Below, in pieces: positions 16,290 to 25,137 of a stretch of DNA of 64,000 nt (within the stretch, counting starts at the first letter, position 1; each line of letters starts with the position of its first letter). The DNA lies in assembly GCF_001713395.1 (NCBI RefSeq), contig NZ_CP016452.1, forward strand, positions 930,001 to 994,000, written 5' to 3'. The translations under genes were made by a program, and so were the position numbers. The notes beneath the pieces were generated by a model. The model was given only the letters and a program-made list of their open reading frames with translations. It ran no database searches and had not been told where the DNA came from. The DNA is from Sinorhizobium sp. RAC02 (lineage in GTDB: Bacteria; Pseudomonadota; Alphaproteobacteria; Rhizobiales; Rhizobiaceae).

Positions 16290-16817
16290 TCACGCCACTG
16301 GCTTGCCGTCCCGATATCTTACGGTCTGGATGTGCTCGCAATAGAGCACCAGCTCGCCTTCGCCCTTGAAGACTTCATAGGATGCGCGGATGAGGCCGAG
16401 ATCGTCGTATTTCGGTTGTTTGTCGAGATTGGTGCGGATCGTGTAGATCGTATCGCCAATGAAGACGGGTTTGATGAAGCGCAGACGGTCGTAGCCGTAG
16501 GAGAAGGCGTTGACGCAATTGGTCGCCACCAGCCCGAGCCCTGCCGAAAACACGAAGGCACCAGCCACCAGGCGGCGGCCGAACAGGCCTTCGGTCTCGG
16601 CAAAAATCTGGTCGCCGACATAGGGGTGCATGTCGAGCACCAGCGCGTTGAACTGCATCGATTCGCCTTCCGAGATGGTGCGGCGCAGCGAGCGGATTTT
16701 GTGGCCGATCTCGAAATCCTCGTAGAACCAGTTTTCCGCGTTCCAGACCGGCAACGCCGCATGGGCCTCCGGCATGGTCTTCGGGTGGGTGCTCTCGATT
16801 CCAACTGTCGACGTCAT
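16290..16817 (-). CDS. MaoC-like hot-dog protein with altered active site
   Basis: This 175-residue single hot-dog protein is related to MaoC/(R)-enoyl-CoA hydratases. The ATG at 16817 follows GAGGAGGCC, a better start than 16850. Over [20 protein letters not shown] it is nearly identical to the second MaoC protein at 24668, so the two are paralogues. At the hydratase signature, where the family has D-x-N-P-x-H, this protein reads DMHPYV. It also has LVAGAF where its paralogue has IAHGTM. Two usual histidines are thus missing, so hydratase activity is doubtful. A GTATWTGAAT-type element sits at 16864-16873, before the gene. Confidence 0.82.
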   Translation of the reverse strand: MTSTVGIESTHPKTMPEAHAALPVWNAENWFYEDFEIGHKIRSLRRTISEGESMQFNALVLDMHPYVGDQIFAETEGLFGRRLVAGAFVFSAGLGLVATNCVNAFSYGYDRLRFIKPVFIGDTIYTIRTNLDKQPKYDDLGLIRASYEVFKGEGELVLYCEHIQTVRYRDGKPVA

Positions 16818-16863
16818 GCGGGCCTCCTCTGAATGGGAGGAAGCTGCCACATAGGAATGGATT

Positions 16864-16873
16864 ATTCAAATAC
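16864..16873 (-). promoter_or_regulatory. GTATTTGAAT element upstream of the MaoC-like gene
   Basis: On the reverse strand these ten bases read GTATTTGAAT. They lie 46 bases before the MaoC-like start, between it and the end of the IclR gene. One-mismatch relatives (GTATATGAAT) flank the IclR gene on its other side, pointing to IclR control. Confidence 0.4.
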
Positions 16874-16877
16874 GAAT

Positions 16878-17663
16878 TTATGTTTCGGCAGTGAAGCCGG
16901 CGCCTGCCATTTCGGAAAGCTTGCTGGTGGTCTCGCTGATCAGCTGGATCGTCGTGGAAATGTCGGGGGCGGGCGTGTTGATCAGCGTGATATAGGGGAC
17001 GGTGAGTGCGGCAATCGCGGTGCCGTCGGCACCGAGCACCGGGGCGGAAAGGTTGATGACGCCGGCAGTTTGGGCGCTCGGCATCATCTCATAGCCGCGC
17101 GTGCGGATGAGGTCGAGCCGCGCCAAAAATTCCGGCGTTACGCGCCCGTCCGTGCTGCTGTCGCCGATATGCTCGGCAATCATGCGTTCGCGCTCCTCCT
17201 TCGAGCGGAAGGCGAGCAGAACATGGCCGGAGCCTGTGTCGAACAGGCCGATGCGCGAGCCGACGCGGATAGAAATACCCCAGTAGCCCGGCGCCTCCTG
17301 CTGGGCGATGACCACGGGATTGCCGCGGTCGAAGACGACGAGCTGGTTGGCCTGGCGCGAGGCTTCCGCAAGCTCGCGCATCAGCGGTACGGCGAAGGAA
17401 ACAAGGCGGCGCACCGGCGCATGGAGCTGTGCCAAACCGAAGAGTTTCAGGGTCAACGAGAAGCGGTCGCCATCGATGCGCGTGACGTAGCCGCGCTTCA
17501 CCAGCCGGTCGAGCATACGGTAGAATTCGTTCGGGCTGCGATCGAGCCGCTTGGCGATTTCCGCCTGGGTCAGCCCGCCATCGACGGCCGCGAGGAGCTC
17601 CAGAATGTCGAGACCCTTGTCGAGCGCCGGCGCCCGGTAGCGATCGTTTTCCTCTTCCGACAC
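16878..17663 (-). CDS. IclR-family transcriptional regulator
   Basis: This 261-residue regulator has an N-terminal winged helix (residues about 12-70, with GGLTQAEIAKRLDRSPNEFYRML) and a C-terminal IclR effector domain (residues about 85-250). It stands between the MaoC-like gene, on the same strand, and the sugar ABC operon, read divergently. That is the expected site for the local regulator of the L-fucose-like region. The shared element GTATWTGAAT occurs in its own leader, in the promoter of the binding-protein gene and before the MaoC gene. The ligand is unknown; a sugar or sugar acid from the pathway is likely. Confidence 0.9.
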   Translation of the reverse strand: MSEEENDRYRAPALDKGLDILELLAAVDGGLTQAEIAKRLDRSPNEFYRMLDRLVKRGYVTRIDGDRFSLTLKLFGLAQLHAPVRRLVSFAVPLMRELAEASRQANQLVVFDRGNPVVIAQQEAPGYWGISIRVGSRIGLFDTGSGHVLLAFRSKEERERMIAEHIGDSSTDGRVTPEFLARLDLIRTRGYEMMPSAQTAGVINLSAPVLGADGTAIAALTVPYITLINTPAPDISTTIQLISETTSKLSEMAGAGFTAET

Positions 17664-17677
17664 CTGAAATCCTCCAG

Positions 17678-17774
17678 TGAATGAGTAAATTCATATACGC
17701 AGAAATAAGGCGTGGCAATGCGGCAAACCGGTTTTCTGCTTGACGAAGAATGAATAATTGGTTTGTATATGAAT
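17678..17774. promoter_or_regulatory. Divergent IclR/ABC-operon promoter with paired operators
   Basis: TGAAT-N6-ATTCA (17678-17693) is a palindrome running into ATTCATATAC (17689-17698). Its exact reverse complement GTATATGAAT recurs at 17765-17774. For the rightward operon, TTGACG (17740-17745) and TGTATA (17764-17769) form a -35/-10 pair with an 18-base spacer, so the second element overlaps the -10 box. This fits repression or activation by the adjacent IclR protein. Confidence 0.55.
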
Positions 17775-17821
17775 GAAGCTCTTATTGGTGAGGGCTGGCG
17801 AAAGCCACATGGGAGGAGAAC

Positions 17822-19132
17822 ATGTCGAGATTTCTAACCGGCGTCGCTGTCGGTGCGTTGATGTGCGCAGGCTCTGCGCTCGCCGCCGATCTGCCCGGAA
17901 AATTCGAAGGCGTGACCGTCGATGCAAAGCTCATCGGCGGTCAGCAATATGAAGCGCTCTATGCGCGCATCGCCGAATGGGAGAAGGCGACCGGCGCGAA
18001 GGTGAACGTTCTTTCGAAGAAGAACCACTTCGAGCTGGACAAGGAGATCAAGTCGGACATCGCGACCGGCAACATCACCTGGTGCGTCGGCTCGAACCAC
18101 TCGTCCTTCGCCCCGCAATATCCGGATATCTATACCGATCTTGCGGCTTTGCTGCCGAAGGAAGAGATCGCTGCCTTCGTACCGGCCAACATCGCTGCCT
18201 CCACGCTCGGCGGCAAGCTGGTGATGCTGCCGCGCGCGCAGTTCGACGTCTCGGCCCTCTACTACCAGAAGAGCCTCTACCAGGACGACGCCAAGAAGGC
18301 GGCGTTCAAGGAGAAATACGGCTATGATCTGACCCCGCCGGACACCTGGCAGCAGGTCACCGACCAGGCGACGTTCTTCTCCAATCCACCGGATTTCTAC
18401 GGCACGCAATATGCCGGCAAAGAAGAGGCGATCAACGGCCGCTTCTATGAAATGCTGGTCGCCGAAGGCGGCGAATATCTCGATGCCGATGGCAAGCCTA
18501 CCTTCAACTCGGAAGCCGGCGTCCGCGCGCTCGACTGGTTCGTCAATCTCTATAAGGCGAAGGCCGTGCCGGTCGGCACGACGAACTATCTGTGGGACGA
18601 TCTCGGCCAGGGCTTTGCCTCGGGCACGATTGCCGTCAACCTCGACTGGCCTGGCTGGGCAAGCTTCTTCAACGACCCGAAGTCGTCCAAGGTTGCCGGT
18701 AATGTCGGCGTGAAGGTTCAGCCGGCCGGTTCTTCCGGCAAGCGTACCGGCTGGTCCGGCCACCACGGCTTCTCGGTCACGGAAAGCTGCGCCAACAAGG
18801 AAGCGGCCGCTTCGCTCGCCTGGTTCCTCACCAACGAGGACAGCCAGAAGCTCGAATCGTCTGCCGGTCCGCTGCCGACGCGCACCGCTGTCTGGGAATA
18901 CAACATCCAGCAGGCCGAAAGCGATCCGTATCGCAAGGAAGTGCTGACTGCCTTCCAGGAGGCGGCAAAACACGCCTTCGCGGTTCCGCAGACGCCGTCG
19001 TGGATCGAGATCTCCAATGCCGTCTATCCGGAGCTTCAGGCCGCCATCCTCGGCGACAAGACCTCCAAGGAAGCGCTGGATGCGGCCGCTGAAAAAGCGA
19101 CACAGATCCTCGAAGACGCCGGCGCACTCTGA
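17822..19132 (+). CDS. Sugar ABC transporter substrate-binding protein (family 1)
   Basis: This 436-residue periplasmic binding protein has a signal peptide cleaved near residue 22 (SALA|AD). Its core is of the CUT1 carbohydrate-binding type (ARIAEWEKATGAKVNVLSKK, and NLDWPGWASFF in the hinge region). A GGGAGGA ribosome site precedes the ATG. It leads an operon encoding two permeases, an ATPase and catabolic enzymes that include L-fuconate dehydratase, so L-fucose or a related deoxy/methyl pentose is the likely ligand (inference from context). Similar fucose-induced transporters are known in Sinorhizobium, as I recall. Confidence 0.9.
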   Translation: MSRFLTGVAVGALMCAGSALAADLPGKFEGVTVDAKLIGGQQYEALYARIAEWEKATGAKVNVLSKKNHFELDKEIKSDIATGNITWCVGSNHSSFAPQYPDIYTDLAALLPKEEIAAFVPANIAASTLGGKLVMLPRAQFDVSALYYQKSLYQDDAKKAAFKEKYGYDLTPPDTWQQVTDQATFFSNPPDFYGTQYAGKEEAINGRFYEMLVAEGGEYLDADGKPTFNSEAGVRALDWFVNLYKAKAVPVGTTNYLWDDLGQGFASGTIAVNLDWPGWASFFNDPKSSKVAGNVGVKVQPAGSSGKRTGWSGHHGFSVTESCANKEAAASLAWFLTNEDSQKLESSAGPLPTRTAVWEYNIQQAESDPYRKEVLTAFQEAAKHAFAVPQTPSWIEISNAVYPELQAAILGDKTSKEALDAAAEKATQILEDAGAL

Positions 19133-19142
19133 TTGCCAAGCG

Positions 19143-19165
19143 TGGCGCCGGTTCGCCCGGCGCCA
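19143..19165 (+). terminator. Intercistronic stem-loop 1 after the sugar-binding-protein gene
   Basis: TGGCGCCGG (19143-19151) pairs perfectly with CCGGCGCCA (19157-19165) around a five-base loop, 10 bases after the stop. There is no T-run. It probably stabilises the binding-protein message relative to the permease genes. Confidence 0.65.
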
Positions 19166-19189
19166 CCCGCCACCTCTAGTGACATTCTG

Positions 19190-19230
19190 AAAGACAGGAC
19201 CGTCTGCCGGCTTCGGCAAGCGGTGTCTTT
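19190..19230 (+). terminator. Intercistronic stem-loop 2 before the permease genes
   Basis: AAAGACA (19190-19196) pairs with TGTCTTT (19224-19230), with inner ACCG/CGGT and TGCCG/CGGCA pairs, giving a long imperfect hairpin. The stem ends in TTT. Together with the preceding hairpin it likely reduces read-through into the permease genes. Confidence 0.55.
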
Positions 19231-19260
19231 CCTGCATTCGTGAAGACAGGAGAAGCCGAC

Positions 19261-20157
19261 ATGAAAGGCTGGAGGCCACCGGCACCGTTTCTGCTTCTGC
19301 TGCCCGCCGTCCTGGTGCTGGCAGCCGTCGTCATCATCCCGTTGATCCTGTCGCTCTATTCGAGCTTCACGCCATTCCGGCTGACGCAGCCGGCGTCGCT
19401 CTACACGTTCATTGGCTTTCGCAACTATGTTCGCATCCTGACGGATCTGGAGTTCTGGACGGCGTTCGGCCGGACCGTGCTGTTGCTCACCGTCGCGCTC
19501 AATGTCGAAATGCTGCTCGGCCTGGGGCTGGCCATGCTGGTCGAGAAGGCCACGCGCGGCCAGCGCTTGCTTCGTACCATCATGATGTTTCCCATGATGT
19601 TTTCGCCGATCCTCGTCGGTTTCCAGTTCAAGTTCATGTTCAACGACAATATCGGCCTCGTGAACAATGCACTCCAGTCGCTCGGCCTGACGGACCAGGC
19701 GATCCCGTGGCTGATCGACGGCACGCTCGCCTTCACCGCGATCCTCATCGCCGAAGTCTGGTCGTCCACCTCGGTCTTCGCGATCCTCATCCTCGCCGGC
19801 CTGCTCGCCATGCCGAAGGAGCCGATCGAGGCGGCGCGCGTCGATGGCTGCACCCCCTGGCAGACCTTCCGCTACGTCACCTGGCCGTTCATCATGCCCT
19901 TCGCCTATATCGCCATGACGATCCGCTCGCTCGATGTCGCACGCGCCTATGACATCGTGAAGATCATGACGGATGGCGGCCCGGCCAAGCGCACGGAACT
20001 GCTCTGGACGCTGGTCTCGCGCACGGCTTACGCCGATGCCCGCATGGGCCTCGCCAATGCCATGGCCTATGTCGCGATCCTGCTGTCCATCGTCTTCACC
20101 GTCTATTTCTTCCGCAAGCTCTCGGCCGCGCGGACCCAGATTGCAGCCGAATGGTAG
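19261..20157 (+). CDS. Carbohydrate ABC transporter permease (MalF/UgpA type)
   Basis: This 298-residue permease has six predicted membrane helices. The ATPase-coupling loop is recognisable as EAARVDGCTPWQTFRYVTWP. The ATG at 19261 follows CAGGAGAAG at good spacing; an in-frame GTG at 19240 is less likely. It forms the channel of the sugar importer together with the next gene and is separated from the binding protein by two stem-loops. Confidence 0.92.
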   Translation: MKGWRPPAPFLLLLPAVLVLAAVVIIPLILSLYSSFTPFRLTQPASLYTFIGFRNYVRILTDLEFWTAFGRTVLLLTVALNVEMLLGLGLAMLVEKATRGQRLLRTIMMFPMMFSPILVGFQFKFMFNDNIGLVNNALQSLGLTDQAIPWLIDGTLAFTAILIAEVWSSTSVFAILILAGLLAMPKEPIEAARVDGCTPWQTFRYVTWPFIMPFAYIAMTIRSLDVARAYDIVKIMTDGGPAKRTELLWTLVSRTAYADARMGLANAMAYVAILLSIVFTVYFFRKLSAARTQIAAEW

Positions 20158-20170
20158 GGGGAGTGGTGAG

Positions 20171-21037
20171 ATGAACGAGAACGCAAAAGCCCGCATCAAC
20201 GGCATCCTTCTGTCGATCGCGCACAAGATCGGCCTGTTCCTGGCGATGGCCGTCATCTGCCTGCCCGGCCTGTGGATCGTGCTGGCCTCTTTCCGCCCGA
20301 CGGTCGAGATCATGGCGAAGCCGCCGGTCTGGATCCCGCAGGACCTCTCCTTCGATGCCTATGTCGCGATGTTTTCCGGCGTGGGGCAGGGCGGCATTCC
20401 CGTCATCGAATATTTCCGCAATTCGCTGATCATCTCGGTTACCTCTACGGCGATCGCGCTGGCGCTCGGCATGGCCGGCGGTTACGCCTTCGCGCGCTTC
20501 CGTTTTCGGGCGAAATCCTCGATCTTCCTCGGCCTGATGCTGACGCGTACCGTGCCCGGCATCGCGCTCTCGCTGCCGCTGTTCTTCGTCTATTCCAAGC
20601 TCGGCATCATCGACACGCATTTCGGGCTGATCATCGCCTACGTGGCGCTCAATGTGCCCTTCACCATCTGGCTGATCGACGGCTTCTTCCGGCAGGTGCC
20701 GAAGGATCTGGCGGAGGCCGCGCAGATCGACGGCTGCACGCGCTGGCAGGCCTTCTGGCAGGTGGAGTTTCCGCTCGCCGGCCCCGGTATCGCATCCGCC
20801 GGCATCTTCGCCTTCCTCACCTCGTGGAACGAGTTTGCGCTTGCCTCGCAGCTTACCCGTTCCGTCAATTCCAAGACACTGCCCGTCGGCCTTCTCGACT
20901 ATACGGCGGAGTTCACCATCGACTGGCGCGGCATGTGTGCGCTGGCGGTGATCATGATCATCCCCGCCCTCGTGCTGACCTTCATCGTGCAGAAGCATCT
21001 GGTTTCCGGCCTCACCTCCGGCGCAGTCAAAGGATAA
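20171..21037 (+). CDS. Carbohydrate ABC transporter permease (MalG/UgpE type)
   Basis: This is the second permease, 288 residues, starting at the ATG at 20171 behind GGGGGAGTGG. The longer open frame from 19973 would overlap the upstream permease heavily and is rejected. The EAA loop reads EAAQIDGCTRWQAFWQVEFP. A typical proline-glycine-rich second periplasmic segment (FRPTVEIMAKPPVWIPQ) matches MalG-type proteins. Six membrane helices are visible. Confidence 0.92.
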   Translation: MNENAKARINGILLSIAHKIGLFLAMAVICLPGLWIVLASFRPTVEIMAKPPVWIPQDLSFDAYVAMFSGVGQGGIPVIEYFRNSLIISVTSTAIALALGMAGGYAFARFRFRAKSSIFLGLMLTRTVPGIALSLPLFFVYSKLGIIDTHFGLIIAYVALNVPFTIWLIDGFFRQVPKDLAEAAQIDGCTRWQAFWQVEFPLAGPGIASAGIFAFLTSWNEFALASQLTRSVNSKTLPVGLLDYTAEFTIDWRGMCALAVIMIIPALVLTFIVQKHLVSGLTSGAVKG

Positions 21038-21040
21038 TCC

Positions 21041-22138
21041 ATGGCAACCGTTTCCCTTGAAAAGCTGGTCAAGCGCTACGGCGCCGTCGAAGTGGTGCAT
21101 GGTATCGATCTCGAGGTCGCAGACCGCGAATTCATCGCGCTTGTCGGCCCGTCAGGCTGCGGCAAGTCCACGACGCTGCGCATGATCGCCGGGTTGGAGC
21201 CAATCTCTGCGGGCAACCTCAAGATCGGCGGCCGTATCGTCAACGACCTGCCGCCGCGCTCGCGCAACCTTGCCATGGTGTTCCAGTCCTACGCGCTCTA
21301 TCCGCATATGACGGTGCGCGAGAACATGGGTTTTTCGCTGAAGATCGCCGGCCAGAAACCGGAGGAGATCGCGCCGCAAGTGGAAGAGGCTGCCAGGACG
21401 CTCGACCTCACCCACCTGCTCGACCGTCGCCCTTCGCAGCTGTCCGGCGGCCAGCGCCAGCGTGTTGCCATGGGCCGCGCCATCGTGCGCAATCCTGAGG
21501 TTTTTCTCTTCGACGAACCGCTCTCCAATCTTGACGCGAAGCTGCGCACGCAGATGCGCGTCGAGATCAAGAAGCTGCATGCCAAGGTTCAGTCGACCGT
21601 CATCTACGTCACCCACGATCAGGTCGAGGCGATGACGCTCGCCGACCGCATCGTCATCATGCGCGACGGCTATATCGAGCAGGTTGGCACGCCGGAGGAT
21701 GTCTTCCAGCGCCCGCAGTCGAAATTCGTCGCGGGCTTCATCGGCTCGCCGCCGATGAACCTCAAGGATGCCGAAGTGGCTGACGGCCAAGTGGTCTTTG
21801 AAAATGGCGACCGTCTGCCGCTGCCGGCGCGGTTCAAGGACCGCGTGACGGCCGGGCAGAAGGTGACCTTCGGTCTTCGCCCGGATGATCTCTACCCGGC
21901 CGGCCACGGCATTCATTCCGGCGAGGATGCCGACGTGCACAAGCAGGATTTACGCGTCATCCTGACGGAACCGCTCGGCAACGAAACGCTGGTCTTCTCG
22001 GATTATGCCGGTGCGGAATGGGTCGGCCGCATGCTGAACCCGCGGCGGCTTTCGCCCGGTGAGGCGCTGCCGTTCTGCTTCGACCTGTCGCAGGCCCATC
22101 TTTTCGACCGCGACAGCGGCCGCACCCTGCGAGGCTGA
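21041..22138 (+). CDS. Carbohydrate ABC transporter ATP-binding protein (UgpC/MsmK type)
   Basis: This 365-residue ATPase has GPSGCGKST at about residues 37-45, the Q-loop FQSYALYPHMT, the signature LSGGQRQ, Walker B LFDEP and the switch VTHDQ. A C-terminal MalK-like TOBE/OB domain follows. It starts three bases after the permease stop and ends one base before the next gene, so the transporter and catabolic genes form one transcript. Confidence 0.94.
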   Translation: MATVSLEKLVKRYGAVEVVHGIDLEVADREFIALVGPSGCGKSTTLRMIAGLEPISAGNLKIGGRIVNDLPPRSRNLAMVFQSYALYPHMTVRENMGFSLKIAGQKPEEIAPQVEEAARTLDLTHLLDRRPSQLSGGQRQRVAMGRAIVRNPEVFLFDEPLSNLDAKLRTQMRVEIKKLHAKVQSTVIYVTHDQVEAMTLADRIVIMRDGYIEQVGTPEDVFQRPQSKFVAGFIGSPPMNLKDAEVADGQVVFENGDRLPLPARFKDRVTAGQKVTFGLRPDDLYPAGHGIHSGEDADVHKQDLRVILTEPLGNETLVFSDYAGAEWVGRMLNPRRLSPGEALPFCFDLSQAHLFDRDSGRTLRG

Positions 22139-22139
22139 C

Positions 22140-23258
22140 ATGGCGAAGATCGAACGCGTCGAACTGAAAATGGTTGACCTTCGCCCGAAGGTCGAGCGCA
22201 CGGATGCCATCCAGAGTTTCGTTTCCCAGGAAACGCCGCTCGTCACCATCACCGACAGCGACGGCGCGGTCGGCACCGGCTACAGCTATACGATCGGCAC
22301 CGGCGGCTCGTCCGTCATGCGGCTTCTTGCCGATCATCTTGCGCCTCGTCTGTTGGGACGGGATGCCGACCAGATCGAGGCGATCTGGCACGAACTGGAA
22401 TTCGCCACCCACGCCACGACGATCGGCGCGATCACTTCGATTGCGCTCGCCGCCATCGACACCGCGCTCTGGGATCTTCGTGCCCGAAAACAGAACCTGC
22501 CGCTCTGGAAGCTCGCCGGCGGTGCGAAGGACCGCTGCCCGCTCTACACGACGGAAGGCGGCTGGCTGCATATTCCGGTGGAAGCGCTGGTCGAGGATGC
22601 GCTGGACGCCAAGGCGAAGGGCTTTACCGGCTCGAAGGTGAAGATCGGTAAGCCGCACGGCTCCGAGGACTTTGCGCGGCTTTCGGCTGTGCGCAAGGCC
22701 GTCGGCGATGGCTACGAGATCCTGACGGATGCCAATCAGGGTTTTAGCGTCGACGAGGCGATCCGTCGGGCGGAGCGCCTGCGCGAGCTCGATCTCGGCT
22801 GGATCGAAGAGCCGCTGCCGGCCGACGATATCGACGGCCATGTCCGTCTCAATCAATCGACTTCGACGCCGATCGCCATCGGTGAATCGCTCTACTCGAT
22901 CCGCCACTTCCGCGAATATATGCAGAAGGGCGCGTGCTCGATCGTGCAGGTTGATGCCGGCCGTATCGGCGGTATCACGCCCTGGCTGAAGGTGGCGCAT
23001 GCGGCGGAAGCCTTCGACATGCCGGTCTGCCCGCACTTCCTGATGGAGCTGCATGTCAGCCTCACCTGCGCGGTGCAGAACGGCAAATATGTCGAGTACA
23101 TCCCGCAGCTCGACGACATTACCACCTCGCGCCTGAAGGTCGAGAACGGCATGGCGCTCGCGCCCACGACCGCCGGTCTCGGCATCGACTGGGATTGGGA
23201 CGCGATCCGCAGCCGCTCGATTTCCGAATTCGACCGCGAGATCCGCAAGGGGGCTTGA
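22140..23258 (+). CDS. Mandelate racemase/muconate-lactonizing-type enolase superfamily enzyme
   Basis: This 372-residue protein has an enolase N-terminal domain and a TIM-barrel. Catalytic residues of the mandelate racemase subgroup are in place: Lys166-x-Lys168 (SKVKIG), metal ligands in TDANQGF, IEEPLP and GESLYS, and the Asp272/His299 dyad (VQVDAG and CPHFL). This subgroup mostly dehydrates or racemises sugar acids. The ATG at 22140 starts within the TGACATGG junction with the ATPase gene. It is a different subtype from the L-fuconate dehydratase at 25934. It may handle a second sugar acid or a racemisation step; the substrate is not determinable by eye. Confidence 0.87.
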   Translation: MAKIERVELKMVDLRPKVERTDAIQSFVSQETPLVTITDSDGAVGTGYSYTIGTGGSSVMRLLADHLAPRLLGRDADQIEAIWHELEFATHATTIGAITSIALAAIDTALWDLRARKQNLPLWKLAGGAKDRCPLYTTEGGWLHIPVEALVEDALDAKAKGFTGSKVKIGKPHGSEDFARLSAVRKAVGDGYEILTDANQGFSVDEAIRRAERLRELDLGWIEEPLPADDIDGHVRLNQSTSTPIAIGESLYSIRHFREYMQKGACSIVQVDAGRIGGITPWLKVAHAAEAFDMPVCPHFLMELHVSLTCAVQNGKYVEYIPQLDDITTSRLKVENGMALAPTTAGLGIDWDWDAIRSRSISEFDREIRKGA

Positions 23259-23261
23259 GAC

Positions 23262-23591
23262 ATGCAGCGCATCGGCATGGTGATCGGCGTGAAGCCGGAG
23301 CAGATCGACGAGTACAAGCGCCTGCACGCCGCCGTCTGGCCGGAGGTGCTGGCGAGGATTTCGGCCTGCAACATCAAAAACTATTCGATCTTCCTGAAGG
23401 AGCCGGAAAACCTGCTGTTCTCCTTCTTCGAATACCACGGCACGGATTATGCCGCCGATATGGCGAAGATGGCGGCAGATCCGACGACGCAGGAATGGTG
23501 GGCCGTCTGCATGCCGTGCCAGGCGCCGCTGGAAACGCGCAAGGAAGGTGAATGGTGGGCGGGCATGGAGGAGGTGTTCTTTCATGCCTGA
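23262..23591 (+). CDS. L-rhamnose/L-fucose-type mutarotase (RhaM/RhaU family)
   Basis: This 109-residue dimeric alpha/beta protein of the rhamnose mutarotase family interconverts pyranose anomers so that the correct form enters catabolism. Family landmarks are YKRLHAAVWPEVL, NYSIFLKE and [12 protein letters not shown] at the end. It starts three bases after the enolase stop and overlaps the next gene by eight bases. In this neighbourhood it would serve the imported 6-deoxy sugar. Confidence 0.9.
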   Translation: MQRIGMVIGVKPEQIDEYKRLHAAVWPEVLARISACNIKNYSIFLKEPENLLFSFFEYHGTDYAADMAKMAADPTTQEWWAVCMPCQAPLETRKEGEWWAGMEEVFFHA

Positions 23592-24654
23592 CTTCGATCC
23601 CAAATCGCTTGCCCAGTCCTGGCCTCTGCCGTCGAAACCGCGCCCGATCGTCACTTTCGGCGCCGGTTCTATCGTCGGCGATGCGCACTATCCCGCTTAT
23701 CGCAAGGGCGGCTTTCCGATTGCCGGTCTCTACGATCCGGATCATTACAAGGCGAAAGCGCTCGCGGACACATGGGATGTCACAGCCTATCGAACCGTCG
23801 AAGAAGCGACCTCGGTGGAGAACGCTATCTTCGATCTCGCCACACCACCAGCCGCGCATGCCAAGGTGCTTGCAGCACTTCCCGACGGCGCGGCAGCGCT
23901 GATCCAGAAGCCGATGGGCGCCGATCTCGCCGCGGCGACTGAAATCCTGCATATCTGCCGCAACAAGAAGCTCAAGGCGGCCGTCAACTTCCAGCTTCGT
24001 TTCGCGCCGATGATGCTGGCGCTGAAGGATGCCATCGCCAGGGGGATGCTCGGCGAGGTCGTCGATTTCGACGTCTATCTCGCGCTCGATACCCCATGGC
24101 AGCTTTGGTCCTTCCTCGAAGGCCTGCCGCGCATCGAGATCGCCATGCACTCGATCCACTATCTCGACGTGATCCGTCAGGTGTTGGGTGATCCCAAGGG
24201 TGTGCACGCCAAGTCGATCGGCCACCCGAACCACCGGATGGCGCAGACCCGCACCACCGCGATCCTCGACTACGGCGACCGCGTGCGCTGCGCACTGTCG
24301 ATCAACCACGACCACAAATTCGGTCGCAAGCACCAGGCCTGCGAGTTCCGTGTCTCCGGTACGGAAGGAGCGGCCTATCTTCAGCTCGGCGTCAATCTCG
24401 ACTATCCGCGCGGCGAGCCGGACATTCTCGAAATCTATCCGAAGGGCGGCGATGGCTGGGTCGCCGTGCCGCTGGAAGGGACCTGGTTTCCGGATGCTTT
24501 CGTCGGCCGCATGGCAAACCTCCAGCGTTTCGTTTCGGGCGAGGACGCCGATCTTGTCTCGTCGGTCGAGGATGCCTGGATGACCATGGCGCTTGTCGAA
24601 GCAGCCTACGCCTCCAGCGCCGCGCCCGCCACGCCGCTTGCCACCCGGCCCTAG
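23584..24654 (+). CDS. Gfo/Idh/MocA-family oxidoreductase
   Basis: This 356-residue NAD(P)-dependent oxidoreductase starts at the ATG at 23584, overlapping the mutarotase stop. The earlier frame opening at 23449 is a shadow of the mutarotase gene. The Rossmann start reads [15 protein letters not shown]. The conserved cofactor-proximal motif appears as IQKPMG in place of the common [15 protein letters not shown] carries the usual catalytic-region histidine. It probably oxidises the sugar itself, as in the first step of a non-phosphorylative pathway (inference). No dedicated L-fucose dehydrogenase of the SDR type with a lactonase partner is seen. Confidence 0.87.
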   Translation: MPDFDPKSLAQSWPLPSKPRPIVTFGAGSIVGDAHYPAYRKGGFPIAGLYDPDHYKAKALADTWDVTAYRTVEEATSVENAIFDLATPPAAHAKVLAALPDGAAALIQKPMGADLAAATEILHICRNKKLKAAVNFQLRFAPMMLALKDAIARGMLGEVVDFDVYLALDTPWQLWSFLEGLPRIEIAMHSIHYLDVIRQVLGDPKGVHAKSIGHPNHRMAQTRTTAILDYGDRVRCALSINHDHKFGRKHQACEFRVSGTEGAAYLQLGVNLDYPRGEPDILEIYPKGGDGWVAVPLEGTWFPDAFVGRMANLQRFVSGEDADLVSSVEDAWMTMALVEAAYASSAAPATPLATRP

Positions 24655-24667
24655 ACAGGAACAGGAC

Positions 24668-25117
24668 ATGGAACAGGTCAAGTATTTCGAGGACTATGCG
24701 ATCGGCGAGGGTCGCACGACCTACGGCCGAACAATCACGGAAACGGATTTCGTGGTGCATGCCGGCCATACGGGCGACTTCTTCCCGCATCACATGGATG
24801 CGGAATTCATGAAGACGCAGCCCTTCGGCCAGCGCATCGCCCATGGCACCATGGTCTTTTCGATCGGCGTCGGGCTGACCGCCAGCGTCATCAATCCGGC
24901 CGCCTTCTCCTACGGCTACGATCGCATGCGCTTCATCAAACCCGTCTTCATCGGCGACACCATCCACACCCGCGTGACGATAACGGCCAAGGAAGACGAC
25001 CCCAAGCGCGCCGGTTCCGGCCGCATCGTCGAGCGCACGGAAGTCATCAATCAAAAGGGTGAGGTCGTACTTGCCGCCGATCACATCTATGTTGTCGAGC
25101 GTCGCCCGAGCACCTGA
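24668..25117 (+). CDS. MaoC-like dehydratase/hydratase
   Basis: This 149-residue hot-dog protein of the MaoC family keeps the hydratase signature: GDFFPHHMD supplies the Asp and His pair and IAHG the following motif. The ATG at 24668 follows AGGAACAGGAC; the longer frame from 24593 lies in the upstream gene. The segment [21 protein letters not shown] is nearly the same as in the MaoC-like protein at 16290, which lacks these histidines. It sits inside the sugar operon. It may act on a small acyl-CoA or an enol intermediate; its step in sugar catabolism is unknown. Confidence 0.87.
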   Translation: MEQVKYFEDYAIGEGRTTYGRTITETDFVVHAGHTGDFFPHHMDAEFMKTQPFGQRIAHGTMVFSIGVGLTASVINPAAFSYGYDRMRFIKPVFIGDTIHTRVTITAKEDDPKRAGSGRIVERTEVINQKGEVVLAADHIYVVERRPST

Positions 25118-25137
25118 CATTCTATCGAGGAGTCCAC

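Noticed and set aside
21957..23654. A 565-codon reverse frame opposite the enolase and mutarotase genes
   Set aside because: The forward genes carry intact catalytic residues; the reverse frame has the arginine- and histidine-rich composition of a shadow.
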